DNA from: Caldimonas manganoxidans ATCC BAA-369
GTDB lineage: Bacteria; Pseudomonadota; Gammaproteobacteria; Burkholderiales; Burkholderiaceae_C
Assembly (NCBI RefSeq): GCF_000381125.1
Contig: NZ_KB905950.1
Location: 1 to 54,678, forward strand
Length of the DNA stretch: 54,678 nucleotides
Direction of reading: 5' to 3'
Numbering within the stretch: position 1 is the stretch's first letter; every line of letters begins with the position of its first letter. The translations under genes were made by a program, and so were the position numbers. The notes beneath the pieces were generated by a model, which saw nothing but the letters and a program-made list of their open reading frames with translations, was not told where the DNA came from and did not search any database. Below are positions 39,104 to 50,500 of this stretch, one piece after another.

Positions 39104-42100
39104 TGGAGGAGCTCGACGTCGCCAAGCGCAAACGGCTGCGGCAGGCCTACGACGAGTGGCAGGAGGCGCTGGAGACGGGCGATCCACGCTTCGACGACCT
39201 GCACGCCGCCTGGATCGACGAGGTCCTCGCACGTGGGCTGGAGCTGGACGAGGACGGCCGGGGCGACGTGCTGAAGCGCCGCGACTGGTGCGCCGCGAAC
39301 GTGGTCGTCGATCTACCCGAGCACGGCGTGAGCCTGTCGCCGGAGTTCGCCGTCGTCGCCGACGGCGGCAAGCCGCTGCTGCTGATCCAGACCCACGGGC
39401 CAGAGGTCGATCTCGAAGCCACCCAGAGGCTGGACGGTTGGGCCAGTACGCCCGCGGAGCGCATGGTGGCGCTCTGCCGTGCCACCGGCTGCCGCCTGGG
39501 GCTCGTGACCAACGGCGAGCGCTGGATGCTGGTGGATGCCCCGGTGGGCGCGGTCACCACCTTCGCCAGTTGGTACGCGCGCATCTGGGGTCAGGAACCC
39601 GTCACCCTCCAGGCCTTCGTCCACCTGCTCGGCATCCGGCGCTTCTTCGTGGACGAGTCGGAACGGCTGCCCGCGCTCCTCGATCGCTCGCTGAAGTACC
39701 AGGACGAGGTCACCGACGCCCTGGGCGAGCAGGTGCGGCGTGCGGTCGAAGTGCTGATCCAGGCGCTCGACAAGGCCGACCAGGACCGCGATCGCACACT
39801 GCTGCGCGACGTGAAGGAGGCCGAACTCTACGAGGCCGCGCTGACGGTGATGATGCGGCTGGTCTTCCTGCTCTGCGCGGAGGAACGCGGCCTGCTGCTC
39901 CTGGGCGACGAGCGCTACGAGGCCCACTACGCCGTCTCCACCCTGCGCATGCAGCTGCGCGCCGAGTCCGATGAGATCCTCGAGCGCCGCTGGGACGCTT
40001 GGTCGCGCCTGCTCGCCGTGTTCCGTGCCGTCTATGGCGGCATCGAGCACGAGAACCTGCGCCTGCCCGCGCTCGGCGGCTCCCTGTTCGATCCGGATCG
40101 TTTCCCCTTCCTCGAGGGCCGAGCCAAGGGGTCCCATTGGCGCACCGATGCCGCGAAGCCGCTGCCCATCGACAACCGCACCGTGCTGCTGCTGCTCGAG
40201 GCCATCCAGCAGTTCCAGGGCCGTACGCTGTCCTACCGGGCGCTGGACGTGGAGCAGATCGGCTACGTCTACGAGGGCCTGCTCGAGCGCACCGTCAAGC
40301 GCACCACCGACGTCACGCTGGAGCTCGACGCCACCAAGAGCGCCCAGTCGCCCTGGGTCACGCTGGCCGAGCTCGAATCTGCCCGGCTCGACGGCACCGA
40401 GCACCTGGTCGCACTGCTGCGCGAGCGGTCGGGCAGCTCCGAGAGCCGCGTGCGCAACGACCTGGCCCGGCCCGTCGACGACGCGTTGGCGGAGCGTCTG
40501 CTCACCGCCTGCCACGGCGACACGCGGCTTCGTGACGACCGCATCCGGCCGTTCGCCCATCTGCTCCGCTCCGATCCATGGGGCTATCCGCTGGTCCATC
40601 CGGCCGGTGCCTACGTGGTCACCACCGGCTCCGACCGGCGCGAGACCGGCACGCACTACACGCCGAAGTCCCTCACCGAGGCCATCGTCGCCGAGACGCT
40701 CACTCCCGTCGCCTACGTCGGCCCGGCGGAGGGCAAGCCGCGCGCCGAATGGGTGCTCAGGTCTCCCGAGGAATTGCTGGATCTGAAGGTCTGCGACCCG
40801 GCCATGGGTTCGGGCGCCTTCCTCGTGCAGGCCTGCCGCTGGCTCGCCGACCGGCTGGTGGAGGCCTGGGCTCGGGCCGAGGCCCAGGGCCATACGGTGG
40901 GCATCGATGGGCGGGTGGCGGAGGCCGGCTCAGAAGTCGAGCCGCTGCCGCGCGACGTCGAGGAGCGCACCATCGTCGCCCGCCGCCTCGTCGCCGAGCG
41001 CTGCCTCTACGGCGTGGACCTGAACCCGCTGGCGGTGGAGCTGGCCAAGCTCTCGCTGTGGCTCACCACGCTGGCCAAGGGGCGGCCCTTCGGCTTCCTC
41101 GACCACAACTTGCGTCAGGGCGACAGCTTGTTGGGTATCCATCGGCTGGATCAACTGACCCAGCTCACGATGAACCCCTCGGGCCAGGGGCAGCTGCGCC
41201 TGTTCGGCCAGACCATCGAACGCGCCGTGCGCGAGGCCATCGAGCTGCGGCAGCGGCTGCGCGAGACGCCCATCCGCGACATCCGCGACGTGGAGGTCAT
41301 GGCGAATCTGGATGCCGACGCACGCCAGAGGCTCGAAGTGCCCGAGCTCATCGCCGATGCGTTCATCGGGGAGATGTTCGCTGCGGGGGGCACTGGCGCG
41401 GCGTTGGAGAACGCCCTGGCCTCGCTCGCCGTCCAGGCCGGGCGGGCCATCGACGGCGATCAGGAGACGCTGGCCGCGATGTGTCGTCGATCCGTCGCCG
41501 CACTCTCGACCGATCTGCCCGCCGGAAAGCCAGTACGTCGGCCTTTCCATTGGCCGCTGGAGTTTCCGGAGGTGTTCGCCGATGGCCGCGGAGGATTCGA
41601 CGGCATCGTAGGCAATCCACCTTTTCTCGGCGGGCAGCGCATCACCGGTGTCGCAGGCACTGCCTTCCGCGATTGGCTGGTCACACACATCGCCGAGGGA
41701 CGTCGCGGTTCGGCCGATCTGGTCGCCTACTTCTTCCTGCGGGCGTGGAGCCTCCTGCGTGAAGGCGGTGGTTTCGGCCTGCTCGCGGTCAACACCATTG
41801 CGGAGGGCGATACGCGGCAAGTGGGGCTGGAAGCCATGGTCCGTGCGGGTGCCGTCATCCATGCGGCCTACCCGAACGAGCCCTGGCCCGGCAAGGCGGC
41901 AGTCGTCACCAGCCGAGTCCATGTTCACAAGGGCGAGTGGCGGGGCGAACGCTCGCTGCTCGGGCGGCCGGCCCCCTTCATATCGGCTTTTCTCTCGGAT
42001 CGTGAGGAATGGAGCCCGAAGCGGCTGAAGGCGAATGAGGGATTGGCGTATCAAGGCTCCATCGTGCTGGGCATGGGCTTCGTGCTTCTACCCGAGCAGG

Positions 42101-43389
42101 CTCGCAGGATGCTGGATGCCGATCCGAGGAACGCCGAAGTGGTCTTCCCTTACCTCAACGGCGATGACCTCAATTCAGACCCAGAGCAGAAACCGAGCCG
42201 CTGGGTGATCAACTTCTGGGATTGGTCGGAAGCGAAGGCGAAGACGTATACGCAGCCTTACGAATGGCTGGAAGAGAACGTGAAGGCGGAGCGTCTTTCC
42301 AACAAGGATAAAGGCGCACGCGAGAAGTGGTGGCTGTTTCTCCGGGCGAGATCTGAGCTATATCACGCCATCGGTCGTGGTCATCATTTCGAGCGTCACC
42401 CGGAGGGCTGGTTTCCCTGCCGGAGTCAACCAACTCGAGTGCTGGCGATTACGCGCGTCAGCAAGACGCTGGCGTTCTCGTTCGTCGATTCCAACATCGT
42501 CTTCTCCGATGCGACCGTCGCGTTCTCACTCTGTCGCGGGCGTGACTTCGCACTGTTGCAGTCGAACGTCCATACCGTCTTCGCGTGGCAGCACGCATCA
42601 CGTCTCAAGAGCGATTTGCGTTACAGCCAGACGGATGCACTCGAACCGTTTGCTTTCCCCGACGGATTCAGTGATACACACAACGACCCGCTTGATGACT
42701 TGGGAGATCGACTCCACCAAGGCCGCATTGAAGTCATGCAGGCCGAGCGCATTGGCCTGACCAAGCTATACAACCGCTTCCATACCGACACCGAACGCGA
42801 TCCCCGCATCGAAGGGCTGCGCGCATTGCAACGTGAAATGGACGTTGCCGTCGCACGCACCTATGGCTGGGACGACCTCGACCTCGAACACGGGTTCCAC
42901 GAAGTGCCATACCTGCCGGAGAACGACCGCGTGCGCTTCACCATTTCCGAGACTGCGCGCGTCGAAGTGCTGCGACGGCTGTCGGAGTTGAACCGTCAGC
43001 GGTACGAGGAGGAAGTCGCTCGAGGTTTGCACGGCAGCAGAGCCACCGACACTGTCACCCGCAGGCCACGCACCCTACGCATCGAAACTACATCCGTACG
43101 GCAAGCCTCATTCGGATTCGATATCGCCCCAGCCAACGAAGGCCGCTACCTCAAAGCCGCCGAACCGAGCGCCGGCTACCGAGCTGGGCCCGCCCATGCC
43201 ATCGTCGAACACCTGAAGACCCGTCCCGGCTGGCACGGTAAATCCGACATCCTCGCCGCCACAGGCATCACGGACGGCCAGTGGAACGCCGCGATCGCCG
43301 AGCTGCTCGCCGGCGGCCGAATCGAACGTCAAGGAGAGCGGCGCGGGGCGCGGTATCGAGCCACCAACGATGCGGAGGGATCGGCATGA
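39104..43389 (+). pseudogene. drmMI: drmMI 3' fragment: DISARM adenine methyltransferase DrmMI
   Basis: This holds nearly all of the methylase: about 1427 of 1458 codons. Numbering in the restored protein: LEELDVAKRKRLRQAYDEWQ near 31, AdoMet motif KVCDPAMGSGAFLVQACRWL near 590, YGVDLNPLAVELAKLSLWLT near 668 and catalytic motif GIVGNPPFLGGQRI near 866. NPPF marks an N6-adenine methylase of the PglX/type IIG-like kind. A target-recognition region and a small winged-helix-like end (GKSDILAATGITDGQWNAAI) follow. DrmMI modifies host DNA in class 1 DISARM. The insertion removes the normal start; a fusion starting in the IS is possible. It overlaps the KAP gene by ATGA. Confidence 0.92.
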
Positions 43390-45527
43390 CGGCACTTTTG
43401 GCCGATCGGCCCAGTACCGACCCGAAGGACGATCTCTTCGGGCATGCACCGTTTGCCAAGAGCCTGGCCGACAGCATCTGCCGTTATCCGGGTGGCGATG
43501 GACTGGTGCTCGCGCTCTACGGCCCTTGGGGCTCCGGGAAGTCCACGGTACTGAGCTACGTGGGGCACTACCTCGACCAGCTTCCTGAAGGCGAACGGCC
43601 TGCCGTCGTGACCTTCAACCCCTGGTGGTTCTCGGGGCAGGAGAACCTGGCCCGTGCATTCCTCGGCCAACTCCAGGCGGTCCTACCCGCCAAGAGCGAG
43701 AAGTTCAAGAAGCTGGGCGACCTGCTGGGTGACTTCGCCGAAGGCATCGGCGGCCTGATCGATCTCTCCGGTGTCGCGGGGGGCGCGGCAGCCAAGCTCG
43801 GGAAGCTCATCGGCATGGCGACCAAGCGAAAGCCGAAAGACGTCCCGGCGCTCAAGGCGGAGATCTGCAGGGTCCTGAAGGAAGCCGGAAAACGCATCCT
43901 GGTCGTCATCGACGACATCGATCGACTGACGCCGGAAGAAACGCGCCAGCTGTTCACGGTCATCAAGGCGCTGGCGGATTTCCCGAACGTCGTCTATCTG
44001 CTGGCCTTCGACCGCGAAGTCGCCGCACAGGCCATCGAGCAGCAGGGCGGCCTGCCCGGTGAACGCTATCTGGAGAAAATCATCCAGGTGCCGTTCGAGC
44101 TGCCTCCCGTCGATCGCGTCGCTTTGCGTAGGGCCCTGTTCGAACGACTCGATCAGGTGCTGGGTGACACGCCAGAGGGTCTGTTCGATCGGTCCTACTG
44201 GACGAACGTGTTCTTCGACGGCATCGACCCGATGATCCAAGTACCGCGTGACGTCGTTCGTTTCACGAACACGCTGTCGGTCACCTATCCGGCGGTGCGC
44301 GGAGAAGTCAATCCGGTCGATTTCATCGCTCTCGAAGCGATTCGGGTTTTCCTGCCCGATCTGTACGACGTCATCCGGGCGAACCCCGATAGGTTTTCCG
44401 GCCACAGCCGCGACGACGGGTACGAGGGCGGCCGGGACGCGGCCCAAGCCTTTCACCAACGATGGGCGAGTGAGATACCCGAGCCGCTACGAGCGAGTAC
44501 ACAAGCTCTTCTGGAGCGCATCTTCCCGAAGATCGGCCAGATGGGGTATGGCCCAGACTGGCTGATCGAATGGCGCAGGAACCTGCGTGCCTGCCACCCG
44601 GAGGTCTTTCCCATCTATTTCCGACTGACGGTGCCTCCCGGCGCCGTCAGTCGGCAGGAAGTGACGGCCCTCTTGAGTTTGGCCGGTACGCCTGCCGATT
44701 TCGGGAATGCGCTCGTTCGGGCCAAGTCGGAACGTCGCCTTGATGGCCTCTCGAAAGCGAGGGCCCTGCTCGAACGCCTGATGGACCATGTCGAGAAGGA
44801 CATCCCGGAGGCGAATGTCCCGACGGTCATTCAGGCGCTCTTCGACGTGGGCGACGCGTTGATCGACCCTGACGACGAACGGGGCATGTTCGACTTCGGC
44901 AACGTCTCGCGCGCGGCTCGTCCGGTCTATCACCTGTTGAAGCGGCTGCCGAGCGACCGTCGCGCCGCCGTGCTGGCGTCGGCCATCGAGGCGGGACGAG
45001 CCGTCGCGGTCCAGGCGTGGCTACTGCGGTCACTGGACGATGAAGCCACGAAGGCGAAGGACTCCAACGAGACCACCCTGTTGCCAGCCGAAGAAGTCAC
45101 GAAGCTCAAGCGAGTGTGGCTGGGTCGGGTACGGACCCTCTCCGGTGAGGCCGGGTTCCTGGATCACCCGGAGTTGCCGAGGCTTCTGGCCACCTGGAAG
45201 CGCTGGGCCGATGGTGCCGAGGTGCGGGCATGGTGTGACCGAGTCACCACGTCCGACGGAGGACTCCTGGCCCTGTTGTCGAAGTTTCTCCGGCACACGA
45301 AATCGCAGACCATGGGCGATTGGGCGGTTCGCCTCAGGCCTCGTCTCGATCCGCGCTGGTTGAGCGATTACATCGATACGGAGGCGACTGCGGAACGACT
45401 TCGTCGTCTGCAGCAGGATGGGCAGGTTTCCGACGCCATGCGGGAGGCCGTGACGCAGTATCTGAAGGAGCACGAGATGCTCAAGTCTGGCAAGGATCCT
45501 GACGGCTTTACCGCATTCGAAGACTAG
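43386..45527 (+). CDS. KAP family P-loop NTPase
   Basis: A 713-aa NTPase. Walker A LVLALYGPWGSGKSTVLSYV lies near 43-62 with the family sequence VVTFNPWWFSGQENLARAFL near 76. Walker B KRILVVIDDIDRLTPEETRQ lies near 169, with VYLLAFDREVAAQAIEQQ (the KAP D-R motif) near 205. The region between the two motifs has a mildly hydrophobic glycine-rich stretch (GLIDLSGVAGGAAAKLGKLI) where KAP proteins often carry membrane segments. The C-terminal half is helical. KAP NTPases occur in many defence systems. The gene overlaps drmMI and is nine bases ahead of the GHKL gene, inside the DISARM operon. Confidence 0.9.
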   Translation: MTALLADRPSTDPKDDLFGHAPFAKSLADSICRYPGGDGLVLALYGPWGSGKSTVLSYVGHYLDQLPEGERPAVVTFNPWWFSGQENLARAFLGQLQAVLPAKSEKFKKLGDLLGDFAEGIGGLIDLSGVAGGAAAKLGKLIGMATKRKPKDVPALKAEICRVLKEAGKRILVVIDDIDRLTPEETRQLFTVIKALADFPNVVYLLAFDREVAAQAIEQQGGLPGERYLEKIIQVPFELPPVDRVALRRALFERLDQVLGDTPEGLFDRSYWTNVFFDGIDPMIQVPRDVVRFTNTLSVTYPAVRGEVNPVDFIALEAIRVFLPDLYDVIRANPDRFSGHSRDDGYEGGRDAAQAFHQRWASEIPEPLRASTQALLERIFPKIGQMGYGPDWLIEWRRNLRACHPEVFPIYFRLTVPPGAVSRQEVTALLSLAGTPADFGNALVRAKSERRLDGLSKARALLERLMDHVEKDIPEANVPTVIQALFDVGDALIDPDDERGMFDFGNVSRAARPVYHLLKRLPSDRRAAVLASAIEAGRAVAVQAWLLRSLDDEATKAKDSNETTLLPAEEVTKLKRVWLGRVRTLSGEAGFLDHPELPRLLATWKRWADGAEVRAWCDRVTTSDGGLLALLSKFLRHTKSQTMGDWAVRLRPRLDPRWLSDYIDTEATAERLRRLQQDGQVSDAMREAVTQYLKEHEMLKSGKDPDGFTAFED

Positions 45528-45536
45528 GGGGAGCAC

Positions 45537-47492
45537 GTGGCAGATACCTACAAGATGACGGTCGACTTGAACGTGCTCGACCACCTGGGAATCAACCTCT
45601 ACAGCAACATCGCGGCCGTCCTGACGGAGGCCGTTGCGAACGCCTGGGATGCAGACGCTGAGACGGTCGACATCAGGATCGACCCGGGCGGAGATTGGAT
45701 CGAGATCGTCGATGACGGTATCGGCATGTCGGTCGACGACATGAACGACAAGTACCTTCGAGTCGGCTATCGGCGGCGTGAGGAAGATGCGCAGCACGGG
45801 AAGACCACTGCCAAGGGGCGGCCCGTCATGGGCCGCAAGGGACTTGGCAAGCTCTCTCTGTTTTCGATCGCCAACGTGATCGAAGTCGAATCGTCCAAGG
45901 ATGGCTGTGCTCATGGTCTGCGCATGAGCGTGGCCGGCATCCACGAGTCCGTTCAGAGACGGGAACCCTTTTACAGTCCGGAGCCGCTCCCGCCCGATGC
46001 GATCACACTGGCCAAGGGTACTCGTATCGTCCTGAAGGACATCAAGCGTCAACGCCTTGGGCGGGGAGCGCAGGCGCTGCGCAAACGTTTGGCTCGCCGT
46101 TTCTTCGTGATCGGGGAAGTGCATGGGTTCAAGATCCTGCTCGACGATCAGCCGATAACGCCGTCGGATCGCGGCGACCTGCCGATGGTGCAATTCCTAT
46201 GGCAGTTCGGTGAGGACGCACTCGATCTGTCCCCAGCGAGTCAGCTCCTGGAGCGAGAGTCGCTACCGAATCGATTCGATGGTTGGGATCCGGAGTGGAA
46301 GGTCAGCGGCTGGATCGGCACCGCCAGGCTTCCCAAGCAGCTCGACAGCGAGGATGCAGGCAACCTGAACGGAATCGTCGTGTTCGCTCGTGGTCGCTTG
46401 TTCCACGAGAACATCCTGGACAAGCTCAACGATGGACGGCTGTATACGAAATACCTCACTGGACAGATCGAGGCGGACTTCCTCGATGCAGACGATGCAC
46501 CAGACATCGCGACCAGCGACCGTCAGCGTGTGCAGGAGGACGATCCTCGATACGTGCAGCTCATCGCGTTCCTCAGATCTCGGCTGACCCAGGTGGAGAA
46601 GCGCTGGACGGAATGGCGCAAGAAGCACGAGGTCGAGAAGGCCAAGGAGACCTCTCCGGCCCTTTCGGAATGGCTGGATACGCTTCCCGATGGCTACAAG
46701 AAGAGCGCGGAGACGTTGATTGCCAAGTTGAGCGCCTTGCCGGTGGACGACGAAGAGGACCGCAAGCTCATGTATCGGCACGGCATCCTGGCATTCGAGC
46801 GGATGAAGCTTCGCGGCTCGACCGAGGAGTTCGTGACGAGCGTCGAGAGCGCAGAAAGACTCTTGGCCGTGCTCGCGGACAGGGATGCGCTCGAAGCCTC
46901 TCTCTACAGGGACATCGTGAAATCCCGCCTGGATGCGATCCGGGACTTCCAGACCATCGTCGACGAGGATGCGAAAGAGCGTGTCCTCCAGAAGTACCTT
47001 TTCGATCACCTCTGGTTGCTGGACCCGGCGTGGGAGCGGGCGACGGGCAGCCCGATCATGGAGTCGCGCCTGACGACGGAGGGCGTGCTCATCGAAGACT
47101 TGTCCGAGAAGGAGCGCCTGGGCCGGGTCGACATCGCCTACCGTACCAATGCAGGCAAGCACGTCATCGTCGAGCTGAAGAAGGCCGGTCGCAAGATGGG
47201 GCTGCTCGAGCTGGTCGAACAGGGGCAGACCTACGTCGACAAGCTAACGAAGATCCTGCGCGAGCAGAACCAGACGAGCCCCGACATCGAGGTGATCTTC
47301 GTCCTTGGCAAAGCCGTCGATGAGGAGGCCTCCAATCCGGATCGTCTCAAGTCGTCAATGACCTCGATCTCACCGGGTAGCCGCATCGTCCACTACGACA
47401 CCCTGATCCGTGGAGCTCAAGAAGCCTATTCGGCCTACATCGAGCAGAGCAAGGCGCTCGACAAGCTCGAGAAGATCGTGGACAGGATCTGA
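45537..47492 (+). CDS. GHKL (MutL/MORC/Hsp90-like) ATPase with C-terminal nuclease-like domain
   Basis: A 651-aa two-part protein from GTG 45537 (strong GGGGGAG site). The N-terminal ATPase shows the Bergerat motifs: N-box AVLTEAVANAWDADAETVDI (27-46), G1 IVDDGIGMSVDDMN (56-69) and G2 GRKGLGKLSLFSIAN (97-111). The C-terminal part has KERVLQKYLFDHLWLLDPAW near 480, then GRVDIAYRTNAGKHVIVELK near 529, a PD-(D/E)XK pattern like that of Shedu/Mrr nucleases. MORC/MutL-like ATPases are known in restriction operons with C5 methylases and Vsr. It probably clamps DNA and cuts or signals, together with KAP. Confidence 0.85.
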   Translation: MADTYKMTVDLNVLDHLGINLYSNIAAVLTEAVANAWDADAETVDIRIDPGGDWIEIVDDGIGMSVDDMNDKYLRVGYRRREEDAQHGKTTAKGRPVMGRKGLGKLSLFSIANVIEVESSKDGCAHGLRMSVAGIHESVQRREPFYSPEPLPPDAITLAKGTRIVLKDIKRQRLGRGAQALRKRLARRFFVIGEVHGFKILLDDQPITPSDRGDLPMVQFLWQFGEDALDLSPASQLLERESLPNRFDGWDPEWKVSGWIGTARLPKQLDSEDAGNLNGIVVFARGRLFHENILDKLNDGRLYTKYLTGQIEADFLDADDAPDIATSDRQRVQEDDPRYVQLIAFLRSRLTQVEKRWTEWRKKHEVEKAKETSPALSEWLDTLPDGYKKSAETLIAKLSALPVDDEEDRKLMYRHGILAFERMKLRGSTEEFVTSVESAERLLAVLADRDALEASLYRDIVKSRLDAIRDFQTIVDEDAKERVLQKYLFDHLWLLDPAWERATGSPIMESRLTTEGVLIEDLSEKERLGRVDIAYRTNAGKHVIVELKKAGRKMGLLELVEQGQTYVDKLTKILREQNQTSPDIEVIFVLGKAVDEEASNPDRLKSSMTSISPGSRIVHYDTLIRGAQEAYSAYIEQSKALDKLEKIVDRI

Positions 47493-47505
47493 GGGGGTCA
47501 AGGGT

Positions 47506-50500
47506 ATGACGAACAGTCCCAATGCCTGGATCGCCATCGACCACGGCCTCGGCACCGGTCGCAGGCTGGCGCCCTACACGTTGGCGTCGAAGGGTGACCG
47601 ATCCCAGTACCAGGCCGTCGCCGAGGACGACTGGGTGCTGGTACTCGACGCTGCCGGGGCAGTGGTGCGTGCCGGGCGTGTGCTGCGCATCCGATCCGAC
47701 CTCGAGACGACCACGATCTTCTTCGACCGCGTGTGCGCCGCCGGTGCGTCGGTACCGGCGGCCAGCCTGTCGCTGACGCCCCCGTCCTCTGGCAGCGTCG
47801 GGCGTATCTCGTGGGAGACCTTCGTCTCGGCTTTGTCCAAGGCGTTCGGCCACACCGTCGCGACCGTGCCGGTGATCGAAGACCGAGCCTACGTTCGCGA
47901 ACTGCTGCAACTGGCCGTGGTGGACGACCTGCTCGGCCCTGCCGGCGGCCCGCACGAGCGCATCGTGGACATGAGCGTGCGCGATCGCTACCTGGTCGGG
48001 AAGTTGGCTCCGCGCGAAGCGGCTCGAGGTGGCATCGAGGGTCTGGAGGGGCCGCTGGCGGAGGAAGAAGTGGAGGAACCCAGCGACCCGATCGTACCTG
48101 GCCAGCACGAACCGGGTGCTGAGTTCGGGACGGCGGCCGGACGGGTGGAACCCGAGTCGGATGCCTCCGATGAGATCGACGCCGCCAGCAATCAGTCGCT
48201 GGTGCCCAGCAGCTTCGGCATGACCTTTTGTGTCGACGGCGACGTCGAGCGGATCGAAATCGAGGCACGTTGGGGGAGGTACGAGCGCGTGCCCAACGAC
48301 GAGCACGAGCTGACGCGCCCGAATGGGCAGAAGGTCAAGGTCTGGCAACGCATTCCTTGTGGCGGCAAGCTGGTGCTACCCCTCACAGAAGGCGCGATCC
48401 CCCACCAGGCGCCCGACCCGAATCATCCGGCAGTACGGATCCAGGGTTCCGTCCGGGCCAGGAACGCCAAGGGTGATCGCTTGGTGACTCTGTTCCTGGT
48501 CAACGCGCAGGAGGAGCCTGACACCAACCGTGATACCGCCTGGCTGTTCCAGCCCGAGCTGATCGTGCGAGCGGAACCCGCGACCACAGGCCAGGCCATC
48601 TTTCGCCGCCGCCCGGTGTTGGACGCGGACGGGATGGATCCCGAGCGCGAGTCGTTGGAGATGATCTACCGCAACCGTGTGGAGTTCGCGGTCGGTCATG
48701 GCGTGGCCGTACATGCGGAGACGGCCGAGGACGACCCGACGCGGGCCATCGAGGTGCGCACCACCGTCGTGCCACAGTACGAGGTACAGGTGACCGAGAC
48801 GCCGGGTCTGGATCCCGCCGACCGCCCAGCGATGAGAGAGATGGTGGCGAGCGGCCTGCTCGACATGCAGCGCCTCGCCACCCTGGACGTGGCCGAGTTG
48901 GTCGAGGCGCTGAACACGCTGACCCGCGACTACGGGGCGTGGATCGCGGAGCAGCGCAGCCGCATCGGCCGGGACGTGGTCGGCTACGACATGCAGGCCG
49001 CCCAGGCGTTGGATCGGTGCGAGGAGATCCGAGCGCGGCTGCAGCAAGGCATCGACACGCTGAAGAACGACGAAAAGGCGCTGACCGCGTTCCGCTTCGC
49101 CAACCGAGCGATGGCATTACAGCGCGTGCGGAGCGTCTATGCTCTGAAACGGCGTCGGGGAGAGGATCCCGATCTCGGCGAGCTGGAGAAGAGCGAGAGG
49201 CCTTCCTGGCGTCCGTTCCAGTTGGCGTTCCTGCTGCTGTCGATCCCCTCGTTGGCCGATCCCATGCACGCGGATCGCGTGCAGCCCATGGAGGCCCACG
49301 CCGACCTGCTGTGGTTCCCCACCGGTGGTGGTAAGACCGAGGCCTATCTGGGCGTGGCGGCGTTCACCATGGCGATCCGGAGGCTGCAGGGCAAGCTCGG
49401 CGGCTACGACGGTTCGCGCGGGCTGGCCGTGATCATGCGCTACACCCTGCGGCTACTGACCTTGCAGCAGTTCCAGCGCGCCACGGCGCTGATCTGTGCG
49501 ATGGAGATGCTGCGTCGCGAGGCCCTGGCCGATGGCGACACCTCATTGGGTCACGAGCCATTCACCATCGGCCTGTGGGTCGGCAACAGGGTGACGCCGG
49601 GGACGACCGAGGACAGTCATCGGGCCATCGAGGACATCCGCAATCCCGGCAGACACCAGGCCGGGGCCACGTCCCCCGTACAGTTGACTAGTTGCCCGTG
49701 GTGTGGCTCCGACATCGCGCCGGGGCGCGACGTGGACGTCGACAAGGATCGCGGGCGCACGCTCGTCTTCTGCGGCGACAAGAAGGGCCGTTGCGAGTTC
49801 TCGAGAGGGAAGTCGAGCAAATCCCCGCATCCCGGCATCCCGGTGCTGACGGTGGACGAGGAGATCTACCACCGTCCGCCGACGATGATGATCGCCACCG
49901 TGGACAAATTCGCCATGATGGCGTGGCGTGGCCAGGTGCGCACGCTGTTCGGCCGGGTGAGCCAGGAATGCGAGCGCCATGGCCTGCTCTGGCCCGGCTG
50001 CGAGTGCAACACCGGCCACCGCGCATCCAAGGGCCTGCCCGCGGCGGCGGTGAGGTCCGTCAGCCCCATCCGGCCGCCCGATCTGATCATCCAGGACGAG
50101 TTCCACCTCATCAGCGGCCCGCTGGGCACGATGGTCGGCCTGTACGAATCGGCGGTGGACGAGCTGTGCGGGTGGACGCTCGACGGCAAGACGATCAAGC
50201 CGAAGATCGTCGCGTCCACGGCGACGGTCCGCAAAGCCAAGGAACAGGTGAACAACGTGTTCATGCGGCGCGTGTCGGTGTTCCCGCCGCATGGCCTGGA
50301 CGTGGAGGACAACTACTTCTCGGTCCAGCGTCCGATCGATCGGCGGCCTGGGCGTCGCTACCTCGGCGTGTGCTCGCCCGGCAGCTCGCGTCCCGCGATG
50401 CTGATTCGCGTCTACACCGCCTTCCTCACCGCGGCACAAGCCCTGTTCGAGCGCTTCGGTGAGGCCGCCGACCCGTACATGACGATGGTCGGATACTTCA

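Noticed and set aside
37906-43389. A single + strand frame of about 1827 codons covering the IS and drmMI
   Set aside because: Its first 400 codons are the antisense of the transposase gene; clear IS ends, target duplication and frame restoration show an insertion rather than a giant natural gene.
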